From Spyradocola sp050942925 (GTDB taxonomy: Bacteria; Bacillota; Clostridia; Christensenellales; UBA1750): a DNA stretch of 55,082 bases. Location of the stretch: assembly GCA_050942925.1 (NCBI GenBank), contig JBMNOF010000007.1, forward strand, positions 1 to 55,082, written 5' to 3'. This document shows positions 8,119-16,983 of this stretch, piece after piece; the first letter of the stretch is position 1; every line of letters starts with the position of its first letter. The position numbers and the translations under genes were made by a program. Below the pieces are notes generated by a model, which saw nothing but the letters and a program-made list of their open reading frames with translations, did not search any database and was not told the DNA's origin.

Positions 8119-9510
8119 ATGGCAAGCAACATCAAAGACATGACCAAGGGCAGTCCTGCCCGCCTCATCTTCACCTTTGCCCTGCCGCTGATGCTGGGCA
8201 ACATCTTTCAACAGCTCTACATCGTGGTGGACACCGCGGTGGTGGGGCGCTTTGTCGGCGTGGAGGCGCTGGCCTCTGTCGGCGCGGCGGACTGGCCGAA
8301 CTGGATGGTTCTCGGGATGGTGACGGGCTTTGCCCAGGGGTTCAGCATTCTCATCTCCCAGCGCTTTGGCGCGGGCGATCTGGAGGGCATGCGCCGCAAC
8401 ATCGGCCACACCTACCTCCTGGGCCTTGCGCTGGCGGCGCTGCTGACGCTGGCGGCGCACTTGGCCGTGCGCCCGATGCTCACGCTGCTCAACACGCCGG
8501 ACAACGTCCTGGGCGGCGCGGTGACGTACCTGCGCATCTCCTACTCGGGCATCTTCGTCATCATGGCCTACAACGTCTTTTCCTCGGTGCTGCGCGCGCT
8601 CGGGGACTCCAAGTCGCCCCTGTACGCGATGATCATTGCCGCGGCGATCAACGTGGCCTTGGACCTGCTGTTCGTCGCGCAGTTTCACTTTGGCATCGCG
8701 GGCGCCGCGGCCGCCACGCTCATCGCGCAGTGCTGCTCCGCGCTGTACTGCCTGCTGGCCATCCGCCGGATCGAGCTGATCCGCCTCTCCCGCGAGGATT
8801 TCCGGTTCGACTTCTCCATCGCGCGGCGCCTGCTCGCGCTGGGTGCGCCCATGGCCCTGCAAAACGCCATCATCGCCGTGGGCGGGCTTGTGGTGCAGTA
8901 TGTCATCAACGGCTTTGGGTTCATCGTCATCGCGGGCCTGACCGCGACGAACAAGATCTTCGGCGTGCTGGAGCTGGCCGCGATCTCCTACGGCTTCTCC
9001 ATGTCCACCTACGCCGGGCAAAACCTGGGCGCGGGCAAGATCGACCGCATCCGGCGCGGCATGCGCGCGGCGCTGCTCATGGCGGTGGGCACCTCCGCCG
9101 TGATCTCCGTGCTGATGTTGGTCTTTGGCCGGTCGATCCTCTCGCTCTTCGTCTCGGGCGAGCCGGATGTGGTGCAGCAGGTGCTGGACGTGGCCTATGC
9201 CTACCTCTCCATGCTGGCCTACCTGCTTTCCATCCTGTATTTCCTGCACATTTACCGTTCCGCCCTGCAGGGCATGGGCGACACGGTTCGGCCCATGATC
9301 TCGGGCGTGATGGAGTTGGCCATGCGCATCGGCGTGGCCATGACGCTGCCCAAGATCCTGGGCGAGCTCGGCATTTTCCTGGCCGAACCCGCCGCCTGGC
9401 TGGGGGCGGACGCGCTGCTCATCCCGAGTTACTACCTTCTCCTGCGCCGCCTGCGCAAGCAGCTCCCCCCGACGCCGCAGCCCGAAGCGGGCCCCGCCGA
9501 AGAACACTGA
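8119..9510 (+). CDS. MATE family efflux transporter
   Basis: 463-aa inner membrane protein with about twelve hydrophobic segments and the two-bundle MATE layout. N-terminal signature: IKDMTKGSPARLIFTFALPLMLGNIFQQLY followed by DTAVVGRFVG (split here; the LPLMLGNIFQQLY part is typical). Later RALGDSKSPLYAM and RSALQGMGDTVRPMISG are the repeated G-D motifs of the two halves. MATE proteins export cationic drugs or metabolites using a Na+ or H+ gradient. Single gene with its own promoter and a strong terminator; substrate not predictable. Confidence 0.9.
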   Translation: MASNIKDMTKGSPARLIFTFALPLMLGNIFQQLYIVVDTAVVGRFVGVEALASVGAADWPNWMVLGMVTGFAQGFSILISQRFGAGDLEGMRRNIGHTYLLGLALAALLTLAAHLAVRPMLTLLNTPDNVLGGAVTYLRISYSGIFVIMAYNVFSSVLRALGDSKSPLYAMIIAAAINVALDLLFVAQFHFGIAGAAAATLIAQCCSALYCLLAIRRIELIRLSREDFRFDFSIARRLLALGAPMALQNAIIAVGGLVVQYVINGFGFIVIAGLTATNKIFGVLELAAISYGFSMSTYAGQNLGAGKIDRIRRGMRAALLMAVGTSAVISVLMLVFGRSILSLFVSGEPDVVQQVLDVAYAYLSMLAYLLSILYFLHIYRSALQGMGDTVRPMISGVMELAMRIGVAMTLPKILGELGIFLAEPAAWLGADALLIPSYYLLLRRLRKQLPPTPQPEAGPAEEH

Positions 9511-9516
9511 CGCCGC

Positions 9517-9553
9517 GCCCCCCGGAAGCTCCACGCTTCCGGGGGGCGTTTTT
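9517..9553 (+). terminator. Terminator after the first MATE gene
   Basis: 13-bp stem GCCCCCCGGAAGC with a short loop, followed by GTTTTT. Confidence 0.9.
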
Positions 9554-9580
9554 CGTCCCTGCCCGGCCTGCACAAGCGCA

Positions 9581-9609
9581 TTGACAACGCTGCCGGAAAC
9601 TTGTAAGAT
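9581..9609 (+). promoter_or_regulatory. Consensus promoter of the second MATE gene
   Basis: TTGACA, 17-nt spacer, TAAGAT, one of the best promoters in the window. Transcripts would start near 9616. Confidence 0.85.
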
Positions 9610-9679
9610 ATTTCTATAAAGAATTTTCAAAATACAGGAGGGGGCTGGGGGAAATCTGTGCCCGCAGCCGAACACACGC

Positions 9680-11167
9680 ATGGGGGAGAAAACGTTTTCA
9701 CAATCAAAAACCGCGCGGTCGGGCCACACGGCTTTGGACCGCCTGGACTGGGGATCGCCCTTGGAGGAGGGGGACTCCCTGCGGCAGAAGATCGCGCTGC
9801 CCGAGGGGGTGACCTCGCGGGAGCTGTATGCGGACATTCTGGGCATCGCATGGCCGTCCCTGGTGGAGCTTCTGCTGACGCAGCTGACGAGCATGGCGGA
9901 CCTCATCATGGTCGGGCAGCTCGGGCCGTGGGCGATCTCCTCCGTGGGGCTGACGACGCAGCCAAAGTTCCTGCTCTCGACTATGTTCACCGCGCTGAAC
10001 GTGGGCTGCATGACCATGGTGGCGCGCCACAAGGGCGCAGGCCGGCAGGACAAGGCACAGCTGATTCTCCGGCAATCGCTGATGATCAACCTGCTGCTCT
10101 CCGTCTTCTTTGCGGTGCTGGGATTTGTGTTTGCGCAGCCGCTTGTGCTGTTCATGGGCGCGCAGGACTCGCAAACGCTCCTGGGCGGAATGCAGTATTT
10201 GCAGATCCAGATGCTGGGACTGCCGTTTCTTGCGCTGACGACGACCATCACCAACGCGCTGCGCGGGGCCGGCGACTCCAAGACGGCGCTGTTCTACAAC
10301 ACGCTGGCAAACGTGGTGAACCTCGGCCTCAACTACGTCTTCATCTATGGCCGGCTGGGAATGCCGCGCTTGGAGGTGGCGGGCGCGTCGCTGGCGACCT
10401 CCATTTCGCAGGGGGTGGCGCTGCTCATCGCGCTGTGCGCGGTGCTCAACCGCCATCAATACGTACACCTGGACTTCCGCGCGGGGTTCCGCCCGGATCG
10501 GGAGGCCCTGACGGACATTGCTCGCATCGGCCTGCCCTCCATGATCGAGCAGCTCTGCATGCGCGCGGGCATGATCGTCTACGCCAAGACCGTGGCGAGC
10601 CTGGGCACCGTGATGCTGGCCTGCCACCAGGTCTGCATGAACATCCTTTCCCTGACGTTCATGACGGGGCAAGCCTTCTCGGTTTCGGCGACCTCGCTGG
10701 TGGGGCAGAGTCTGGGCAAGCTCCGCGCGGACATGGCGGTGCTCTACTCGCGCCGGACGCAGATTCTGGGCGCGGGGGTTGCCCTTGTGCTGATGGTGGT
10801 GCTGTTCTTCTTCGGCGAGCCGATCATCCGGCTCTACTCGGACGACCTGAGCATCATCGTGCAGGGCGCGTTTCTGCTGAAGATGGTGGCCATCATTCAG
10901 CCCCTGCAGTCGTCGCAATTCATCCTGACCGGTGCGCTGCGCGGCGCGGGCGACACCAAGTACACGGCCAAGGTCATCTTTGTGACCGTGATGCTGGTTC
11001 GTCCCCTCATCGCGCTGTTCTCGGTTTACGTGCTGCACTGGGGCTTGACCGGGGCCTGGATCGCGCTGGTGGCGGACCAGTGCCTGCGCACGCTGCTCAT
11101 CACGCTACGGCACCGGAGCGGCAAGTGGAAGACCGTGCTCAAGCCCGACATCCCCACCGTCGGTTGA
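9680..11167 (+). CDS. MATE family efflux transporter (second)
   Basis: 495-aa membrane protein of the MATE family with an unusually long hydrophilic N-terminus (about 45 residues) before the first membrane segment (LYADILGIAWPSLVELLL). MADLIMVGQLGPWAISSVG and the two NALRGAGDSKTALFYN / GALRGAGDTKYTAKVIF repeats identify the family. It is clearly a different subgroup from the preceding gene, so not a recent duplicate. The ATG at 9680 lies about 37 nt after AGGAGGGGG (9635-9643), too far for normal pairing; an in-frame CTG at 9656 would be better spaced. The start is therefore uncertain. Substrate unknown. Confidence 0.85.
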   Translation: MGEKTFSQSKTARSGHTALDRLDWGSPLEEGDSLRQKIALPEGVTSRELYADILGIAWPSLVELLLTQLTSMADLIMVGQLGPWAISSVGLTTQPKFLLSTMFTALNVGCMTMVARHKGAGRQDKAQLILRQSLMINLLLSVFFAVLGFVFAQPLVLFMGAQDSQTLLGGMQYLQIQMLGLPFLALTTTITNALRGAGDSKTALFYNTLANVVNLGLNYVFIYGRLGMPRLEVAGASLATSISQGVALLIALCAVLNRHQYVHLDFRAGFRPDREALTDIARIGLPSMIEQLCMRAGMIVYAKTVASLGTVMLACHQVCMNILSLTFMTGQAFSVSATSLVGQSLGKLRADMAVLYSRRTQILGAGVALVLMVVLFFFGEPIIRLYSDDLSIIVQGAFLLKMVAIIQPLQSSQFILTGALRGAGDTKYTAKVIFVTVMLVRPLIALFSVYVLHWGLTGAWIALVADQCLRTLLITLRHRSGKWKTVLKPDIPTVG

Positions 11168-11180
11168 CGCTGCTTCCCCC

Positions 11181-11280
11181 GGGGGCGCCCCTACGTCCAA
11201 TTTGGCCAACGGCCAAATCGGCTGGTTTGCGGCCTTGCCGCAAACCAGGTCGGGCTTTGCCCGACACGCAGGGGCGCCCC
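11181..11280. repeat. Nested palindromic element with three hairpins
   Basis: Outer inverted arms GGGGCGCCCCT (11182-11192) and AGGGGCGCCCC (11270-11280), each also self-complementary, enclose three perfect hairpins: 11200-11218 (ATTTGGCC arms), 11222-11248 (CTGGTTTGCGGC arms) and 11249-11265 (GTCGGGC arms). No open reading frame of note. It looks like an intergenic palindromic repeat unit rather than a terminator. Confidence 0.7.
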
Positions 11281-11306
11281 GCCGCGCGCATCCCCCCAAA
11301 ACTGCC

Positions 11307-11347
11307 GCAGCCCCGCCAAAGCGCTTTGGCGGGGCTGCCGTGTTTTT
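11307..11347 (+). terminator. Terminator after the second MATE gene
   Basis: 16-bp perfect stem (GCAGCCCCGCCAAAGC arms) followed by CGTGTTTTT on the plus strand. It may also serve galE on the minus strand, where it is followed by a weaker T-run. Confidence 0.75.
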
Positions 11348-11351
11348 GCGT

Positions 11352-12341
11352 TTAGTCCTCGTAACCGTTGGGGTGCGTGTGGTGCCACTTCCAGGCGGAG
11401 GCGACGATCTCTTCCAGATCCGCGTGCTTCGGGTCCCAGTGCAGGATGGAGCGCGCCTTGTCGCTCGAGGCGATGAGCTGCGCCGGATCGCCCGCGCGGC
11501 GCTCCTCCATGTGGGCAGGGATGGGATGCCCCGTGACCTTGCGGGCGACGTCGATGACCTCCTTGACGGTGAAGCCCACGCCGTTGCCCAGGTTGAAGAT
11601 GTCGGACTTTCCGCCGTCCATCAGGTATTGCGCGGCCAGGATGTGCGCCTGCGCAAGGTCGGTGACGTGGATGTAGTCGCGCACACAGGTGCCGTCCTTG
11701 GTGGGATAGTCGCCGCCAAAGATGGAGATGAAGGGCCGCTTGCCGCCCGGCACCTGTAGAATCAGCGGGATCAGGTGGGACTCCGGGTTGTGCGCCTCGC
11801 CGATCTTCCCGCTCTCGTGCGCGCCGCAGGCGTTGAAGTAGCGCAGGGAGACGTAGCGCAGGCCGTATGCGTTGCCCACCCACTTGAACATCTTCTCCAT
11901 CGAGAGCTTGGTCTCGCCGTAGGGATTCGTGGGCTCGGTGGGATCGTCCTCCAGGATGGGCACGCGCTTGGGTTCGCCGTACGTCGCCGCCGTGGAGGAA
12001 AAGACGATTTTGTCCACCCCGTTGCGGACCATGGCGTCGAGCAGAACCTTGGTGCCGTACAGGTTGTTGTCGTAGTACTTGAGCGGGTCTTTCACGCTCT
12101 CGCCGACGAGCGAGCAGGCGGCAAAATGGATCACCACATCCACCTTCTCGCGGGCAAATAGGTCGTTGAGGAAGTTGAGGTCCCGAATGTCGCCCAGGTA
12201 GAACTTCGCCTCCGGGTGCACCGCCTGGCGGAAGCCCGTCAGCAGATTGTCCGCAATGACCACGCTGTGCCCCGCCTCCACGAGCGCATAGACCGTGTGC
12301 GAGCCAATGTAGCCTGCGCCGCCCAAAACCAGAATCTTCAT
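11352..12341 (-). CDS. galE: UDP-glucose 4-epimerase
   Basis: 329-aa extended short-chain dehydrogenase that interconverts UDP-glucose and UDP-galactose with bound NAD. The NAD-binding motif GGAGYIGSH is at residues 7-15; the catalytic Ser/Thr region is FSSTAATYG and the YxxxK motif is YGETKLSME. NACGAHESGKIGEAHNPESHLIPLIL and CVRDYIHVTDLAQAH are typical GalE blocks. No gal operon partners are adjacent, so it probably supplies UDP-galactose for wall or exopolysaccharide as well as galactose use. Own promoter (TTGAAT, 17 nt, TAAAGT at 12397-12425), divergent from the AraC gene. Confidence 0.93.
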   Translation of the reverse strand: MKILVLGGAGYIGSHTVYALVEAGHSVVIADNLLTGFRQAVHPEAKFYLGDIRDLNFLNDLFAREKVDVVIHFAACSLVGESVKDPLKYYDNNLYGTKVLLDAMVRNGVDKIVFSSTAATYGEPKRVPILEDDPTEPTNPYGETKLSMEKMFKWVGNAYGLRYVSLRYFNACGAHESGKIGEAHNPESHLIPLILQVPGGKRPFISIFGGDYPTKDGTCVRDYIHVTDLAQAHILAAQYLMDGGKSDIFNLGNGVGFTVKEVIDVARKVTGHPIPAHMEERRAGDPAQLIASSDKARSILHWDPKHADLEEIVASAWKWHHTHPNGYED

Positions 12342-12396
12342 TCCAACATCCCCCTTTTTTGCATGGAGCCGTCTTCAAATTTCCTTCTTCCCCTTT

Positions 12397-12425
12397 ACTT
12401 TATGGCAAACAGGGCGCAAATTCAA
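12397..12425 (-). promoter_or_regulatory. Promoter of galE
   Basis: Minus strand TTGAAT, 17-nt spacer, TAAAGT; AGGGGG upstream of the ATG at 12341. Confidence 0.6.
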
Positions 12426-12457
12426 TAGAGGAATGATGCTGTCCGCATGGAAAAATG

Positions 12458-12487
12458 TTGGATTTGTGAGGGGGAATATGCTACAAT
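12458..12487 (+). promoter_or_regulatory. Promoter of the AraC-type regulator
   Basis: TTGGAT, 18-nt spacer, TACAAT with an extended -10 (TGC just before it). Two ribosome-site-like runs, AAAGGAGG (12493-12500) and AAGGAGGGG (12504-12512), follow. Confidence 0.7.
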
Positions 12488-12519
12488 GTTCCAAAGGAGG
12501 AATAAGGAGGGGAACCGCA

Positions 12520-13374
12520 ATGGAGGACAGCTTTAAGCAGTCCTACAAAATGCCGCCCAGCGAAATGACGGCGCTGAGCGTATACAATGTCGGCCACCAG
12601 CGCTGCACGCCGCGCTACCAGTGGGGTCCGGGCGTGCGCAACCACTATCTCATCCACTACGTGGTCGCGGGGTGCGGCGTGTACGAGACGCGCGGCCAGC
12701 GCTATGCCCTCCACGCAGGGGAGGCCTTTCTCGCCCTGCCGGACACGGAGATCACCTACTACGCGGACGAAAACGACCCCTGGGAATACGTCTGGGTGGG
12801 GTTTGCGGGCAACGACGCGCTTCCCATCCTCGAGTGCACGGACTTCACGCCGGACCAGCCCATCCTCCGCCCGGAAGACGGCGAGGCCTTCCGCCTGGCG
12901 GTGCTGCGCATCTGCGAGGTGCGGGGCGCGGAGTTCCTGCACGCCGTGCGCATGACGGGCGCGCTGTACAGCGCGCTCGCCCTGCTGATGCGGCGGGAAA
13001 ACCCCACGCACGTCGGGGACCTCGCCTCGCAGTACGTGCGCAAGGCGGAGACGTATATCGCGCACCACTACGCGCTGCCGCTGACGGTGACGGACGTGGC
13101 GTCCTTTGTCGGCATCGACCGCAGCCACCTGTACACGGTGTTCAAGCAGACCCTGGGCGTCTCCCCCAAGGAATACCTCACCGAGTACCGCCTGCGCCGC
13201 GCCTGCGCGCTGCTGCTGGAGCCGGCGCTTTCGGTCACCGCCGTGGCCAACTCCGTGGGCTTTGAGAACAACCTGTACTTCTCCAAGGTCTTCCGCAAGC
13301 GCACGGGCCTGTCGCCCAGCGAATACCGGGCGCGCAACGGCGCGGCGCCCTACCGCACGCGGGAGGGCAAGTAG
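12520..13374 (+). CDS. AraC family transcriptional regulator
   Basis: 284-aa regulator with an N-terminal cupin-like sensing domain (HYLIHYVVAGCGVYETRGQRYALHAGEAF pattern, about residues 30-100; the histidine-rich start and GEAF turn are typical for sugar sensors) and a C-terminal double helix-turn-helix (about 180-275): VTDVASFVGIDRSHLYTVFKQTLG, then SVTAVANSVGFENNLYFSKVFRKRTG and SPSEYR. The ATG at 12520 has an ideal AAGGAGGGG site; an upstream start at 12433 would precede the promoter -10. Likely controls sugar-use genes; the divergent galE or the nearby bglX are candidates by position only. Its end overlaps the convergent metallo-hydrolase by 25 nt. Confidence 0.88.
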   Translation: MEDSFKQSYKMPPSEMTALSVYNVGHQRCTPRYQWGPGVRNHYLIHYVVAGCGVYETRGQRYALHAGEAFLALPDTEITYYADENDPWEYVWVGFAGNDALPILECTDFTPDQPILRPEDGEAFRLAVLRICEVRGAEFLHAVRMTGALYSALALLMRRENPTHVGDLASQYVRKAETYIAHHYALPLTVTDVASFVGIDRSHLYTVFKQTLGVSPKEYLTEYRLRRACALLLEPALSVTAVANSVGFENNLYFSKVFRKRTGLSPSEYRARNGAAPYRTREGK

Positions 13375-14150
13375 ACCATGGCCGCCGTTCCGCACGCGGC
13401 GATGTGCGGCGCCTCTTCCCCAAAGGCCCGGCCCTCGTACAGGCGGTCCTGCGCGCGGCCGGCGAGCATCTCGTCGCACAGGCGGATCATGTCCTCCACC
13501 ATCTGCATGCAGACAGGGTTGTGCGCCGGGCTGTAGGGCGGGTCCGCCTGCCGGTAGTGGCCGCCGAGGAAGCGGTAGTCCCGATACGGGTAGAGCTCCG
13601 TGGCAAAGTGCAGCAGCGCCGCCTTGTAGGCAGAGACCGTGCAGCAGCCGGGGAGCTGCATCCACACGCCCACGCCGGAGCCGATCGCGTCCCCGGTAAA
13701 GACCGCCTTGTGCGCTTCGTCCACGAACGCGACGGAGCCGGGCGTGTGGCCGGGGATGTGCAGCGTGCGCACGAGCACTCCGCCCCCCAGGTCGAGGACC
13801 GATCCATCCTCCAGCGGCAGGAAGGCGTCGACGTTCACGCGCTTCTCCTCCGGAAGGGACGCCTGCATCTCGCGCCGGAACTCGATGTCCGCGCGGTGCA
13901 TGTAGACGCGGTCGAACTCGCCCGCGTGCGCGTCGTGGTCGCCGTGGGCATGGGTCACGGCCAGGTCGATCGCCTTGTCGGTGAAGGCCGAGGCCAGCCG
14001 GCGCACGTTGCCCCCGCCGCAGCCCGTGTCGATCAGGAGCGCGCGCTTCCCGCCTTCGACCAGGTAAAAGGAGGCGTCGATGAAGTCCTCAAAATGGACG
14101 ATGCCCGAACCCACGGAATCGATGTCATAGTGCAGCGGATGTTTTTCCAT
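13350..14150 (-). CDS. Metallo-beta-lactamase fold hydrolase
   Basis: 266-aa cytoplasmic protein of the glyoxalase II-like metallo-hydrolase group. Metal motifs are complete: THAHGDHDA (HxHxDH), HIPGHTPGS, FTGDAIGSG and LGGHYRQAD. The ATG at 14150 fits family alignments and follows a GGGGGGG ribosome site; the open frame extends upstream but overlaps the divergent bglX promoter area. The 3' end overlaps the AraC gene convergently by 25 nt. Substrate not predictable; thioesters or lactones are common in the family. Confidence 0.8.
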   Translation of the reverse strand: MEKHPLHYDIDSVGSGIVHFEDFIDASFYLVEGGKRALLIDTGCGGGNVRRLASAFTDKAIDLAVTHAHGDHDAHAGEFDRVYMHRADIEFRREMQASLPEEKRVNVDAFLPLEDGSVLDLGGGVLVRTLHIPGHTPGSVAFVDEAHKAVFTGDAIGSGVGVWMQLPGCCTVSAYKAALLHFATELYPYRDYRFLGGHYRQADPPYSPAHNPVCMQMVEDMIRLCDEMLAGRAQDRLYEGRAFGEEAPHIAACGTAAMVYLPSRVR

Positions 14151-14183
14151 GTGTACAACCCCCCCAATCTCGTGTATGATTGT

Positions 14184-14212
14184 ATTGTAACGTGAAGCGC
14201 GAACTTTGTCGA
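14184..14212 (-). promoter_or_regulatory. Promoter of the metallo-hydrolase gene
   Basis: Minus strand TCGACA, 17-nt spacer, TACAAT within the 82-nt divergent gap to bglX. A plus-strand -10 candidate for bglX, TATGAT, lies at 14175-14180 with only a weak -35. Confidence 0.6.
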
Positions 14213-14232
14213 GCGCAAAAGGAGCGAAGAGA

Positions 14233-16401
14233 ATGAGAACACCGGAAGAAATCAAAACCTGTGTAGAAGACCTGCTCTCCCGCATGACGCTGGAAGAAAA
14301 GGTTGGACAAATGGTGCAGTCCGCCGGAATGGACACCACCGCCATCGGCGGCGACGTCAAGACCTCGCCTCTGGAGGATTTGATCGCCGAGGGGAAGATC
14401 GGCTCCATCATCTACATGCCGGACAACGCGGCCGCCGCCCGCCGCCTGCAGCGCATCGCGGTGGAGAAGAGCCGCTTGGGCATTCCGTTGATCTTCTGCC
14501 AGGACGTCATCCACGGCTTCCAGACGATCTTCCCCATCCCGCTGGGCTGGTCCTGCTCCTTTGATCCCGATTTGGTCCGCCGCGCCACGGAGATCTCCGC
14601 CAAGGAGGCCACGCGCGCCGGCGCCATGCTGGCCTTTGCCCCCATGCTGGACATCGCGCGCGACCCGCGCTGGGGCCGCATCTCCGAGGGCGCGGGCGAG
14701 GACCCGTACCTGGATTCCTGCATGGCCCGCGCGGAGGTCCTGGGCTACCAGGGCGGCGAGGGCGGAGCGGGCCTGGGCGACGGCGAGCACATGGCCTGCT
14801 GCCTCAAGCACTTTGTGGGCTATGGCGCGGCGGAGGGCGGCCGCGATTACAACACGGTGGAGATCTCGCCCTCCACGCTGCACAACGTCTATCTGCCCGC
14901 CTTCCAGGCCGGCGTAGACGCGGGCGCCGCCTCGGTCATGCCCTCCTTCAACCTGGTGGACGGCGTGTCCTCCGCGGCCTCTCCCTATGTGCTGCAGCAG
15001 CTCCTGCGCAAGGAGCTGGGCTTTGAGGGCGTGATCATCTCCGACTACGCGGCCGTGTTCGAGACCATCGCCCACGGCCTGGCCGCGGACGAGCGCGAGG
15101 CCGCCGAGCGCTGCGCCAAGGCGGGCCTGGAGATCGAGATGGCCACGGATCTGTTCAACCGCGAACTGCCTCAGCTCGTCATGGAGGGCAAGGTGCCCGA
15201 GTCCCTTGTCGACGACGCCGTGCGGCGCATCCTGACCCTCAAGTACCGCCTGGGCCTGATGGACAACCCCTACCTCTGCATGCACGAGGGCGAGGAGGAA
15301 GCGACCTATCTTGCGCCCGCGCACCTGGAGGTCGCGCGGCGCCTCGCCCAGGAGTCCGCGGTCCTGCTCAAGAACGACGGCACGCTGCCGCTGCACAAGG
15401 GCGCGAAGATCGCCCTGGTCGGCCCCTGCGCGGACAGCCGCGACCAGCTCGGCCCCTGGCAGTTCTCCAAGCGCGCGGACCGCACCGTGACGCTGAAGGA
15501 GGGCCTGGAGGAAAAGGGCTTCACCGTGCTCTGCGAGCCGGCCACGACCATTGACGAGGAGCTCGTGGGCGGCATCAACCGCGCGGTCAAGCTCGCGCGC
15601 GAGTGCGACGCGGTGGTCCTGGCCATCGGCGAGGACATGACCATGAGCGGCGAGGCCGCCTGCCGCCAGAACATCTCCGTTCCTGCGGTGCAGATGGAGC
15701 TCGCGCGCGCGGTCGCCGCGGCGGGCAAGCCCGTCGTTGCGGTCCTGACCTGCGGCCGGCCGCTTCTGCTCGACTGGTTCGACAAGAACGTCAACGCCAT
15801 CCTCTGCGCCTGGTTTGCGGGCACGGAGGCGGGCCACGCCTTGGCCGACCTGCTCGCGGGCGACGCCAACCCCAGCGGCAAGCTCTCCGTCACCTTCCCG
15901 CGGAACATGGGCCAGATCCCGCTCTACTACAACCACATGAACACCGGCCGGCCCTGGAACGGCGTCAGCGACGAGAAGTTCGTCTCCCGCTACCTGGACG
16001 GCACGAACACCCCGCTCTATCCCTTTGGCCACGGCCTGAGCTACTCCACCTTCCGCATCCGTTCCGCCGCGCTCACAAGCGGCGAGATGCCGTCGGACGG
16101 CTCGATCGCGGCCAAGGTCACGGTGCGGAACGACTCGGATGTCGCGGGCACGGCCGTGCTGCAGATGTACCTGCACGACGTTTCGGCGCGCATTGCCCGG
16201 CCCGTCAAGGAGCTCAAGGGCTTCGTCCGCGTGTCCCTGGCCCCGGGCGAGGAAAAGGAGGTCTCCCTCCCCATCACGCCGGACCTGCTCCGCTTCCACG
16301 ACGGACGGCAGTGGCTCCTGGAGCCCGGCCGCTTTGAAGTGATGCTGGGCTTCTCCAGCGCGGACGACCAGCTGGAAAAGCTGGAATTCTCCCTGCTCTG
16401 A
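14233..16401 (+). CDS. bglX: GH3 beta-glucosidase
   Basis: 722-aa glycoside hydrolase family 3 enzyme that releases beta-linked glucose (or xylose) from the ends of oligosaccharides. Order of domains: TIM barrel (about 1-330), alpha/beta sandwich (about 370-590) and fibronectin-III-like domain (about 640-715). Conserved sites: SEGAGEDPYLD, LKHFVGYG (KHF at 192-194), and the nucleophile Asp271 in GVIISDYAAV. DGTNTPLYPFGHGLSYSTF is the typical start of the C-terminal domain. No signal peptide, so it acts on imported sugars, unlike periplasmic E. coli BglX. AAAGGAG sits 8 nt before the chosen ATG. A small membrane protein follows after 9 nt. Confidence 0.9.
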   Translation: MRTPEEIKTCVEDLLSRMTLEEKVGQMVQSAGMDTTAIGGDVKTSPLEDLIAEGKIGSIIYMPDNAAAARRLQRIAVEKSRLGIPLIFCQDVIHGFQTIFPIPLGWSCSFDPDLVRRATEISAKEATRAGAMLAFAPMLDIARDPRWGRISEGAGEDPYLDSCMARAEVLGYQGGEGGAGLGDGEHMACCLKHFVGYGAAEGGRDYNTVEISPSTLHNVYLPAFQAGVDAGAASVMPSFNLVDGVSSAASPYVLQQLLRKELGFEGVIISDYAAVFETIAHGLAADEREAAERCAKAGLEIEMATDLFNRELPQLVMEGKVPESLVDDAVRRILTLKYRLGLMDNPYLCMHEGEEEATYLAPAHLEVARRLAQESAVLLKNDGTLPLHKGAKIALVGPCADSRDQLGPWQFSKRADRTVTLKEGLEEKGFTVLCEPATTIDEELVGGINRAVKLARECDAVVLAIGEDMTMSGEAACRQNISVPAVQMELARAVAAAGKPVVAVLTCGRPLLLDWFDKNVNAILCAWFAGTEAGHALADLLAGDANPSGKLSVTFPRNMGQIPLYYNHMNTGRPWNGVSDEKFVSRYLDGTNTPLYPFGHGLSYSTFRIRSAALTSGEMPSDGSIAAKVTVRNDSDVAGTAVLQMYLHDVSARIARPVKELKGFVRVSLAPGEEKEVSLPITPDLLRFHDGRQWLLEPGRFEVMLGFSSADDQLEKLEFSLL

Positions 16402-16410
16402 GGTGCTGCC

Positions 16411-16878
16411 ATGGAACCACTCTACACGGCAAAATCCCAGTTCACCTGGGAGGAATGCTGGCAAATGACCAAGACGGCGATACTGCGCCGCCGCCATACG
16501 GCGATTTTCGTGGTCGCCATGGTCCTCTTGTGCGTGCTGCTCTCCGCCATGGCGGGGCAGGTCTACCCGCTCCTCCTTTGCATCGTCCTTCTCGTCGCCT
16601 ATGCGCTGGTGGTGCGCATCAGCACGCACAGGGCGTTCCTGGCCAACCGCGTCATGCGCGACCAGAACATGAGCTTCTCCTTCTACGCCGATCGCTTTGA
16701 AGTCGAGTACAGCGGCGGGCACACGGTCATCCCCTATGACCAGCTCTTCGCCATCTGGGAGACGGACACGAACTTCTACCTCATGCTCTCCCCGAACCAG
16801 GGCTACGTCCTGAGCCGGGAGGGCTGCAACGAGGCCCTGGCCGACTTCCTGCGGAGCAAAAACGCGAAAAGAGTCTAA
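16411..16878 (+). CDS. YcxB-like membrane protein
   Basis: 155-aa protein with an N-terminal cytoplasmic stretch, two membrane segments (about 32-50 and 52-68) and a C-terminal cytosolic domain of the YcxB type (FSFYADRFEVEY..TVIPYDQLFAIWETDTNFYL is the family pattern, quoted in part). Function unknown. It starts 9 nt after bglX and shares its terminator, so the two are probably co-transcribed; a functional link to beta-glucoside use is not established. Confidence 0.7.
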   Translation: MEPLYTAKSQFTWEECWQMTKTAILRRRHTAIFVVAMVLLCVLLSAMAGQVYPLLLCIVLLVAYALVVRISTHRAFLANRVMRDQNMSFSFYADRFEVEYSGGHTVIPYDQLFAIWETDTNFYLMLSPNQGYVLSREGCNEALADFLRSKNAKRV

Positions 16879-16891
16879 GGCGCTCGCCCTT

Positions 16892-16938
16892 GCCGGGCGC
16901 GTCCCCCCTTGCGGGTGGGGCGCGCCCGGCATTTTTTT
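16892..16938 (+). terminator. Terminator of the bglX unit
   Basis: GCCGGGCGCG arms with an inner C/G stem, followed by A and seven T (16932-16938). Confidence 0.9.
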
Positions 16939-16983
16939 GCGCCTGCGCGCATAGGAATGGCGGCGAGAGGGGGGCGAACGCGC

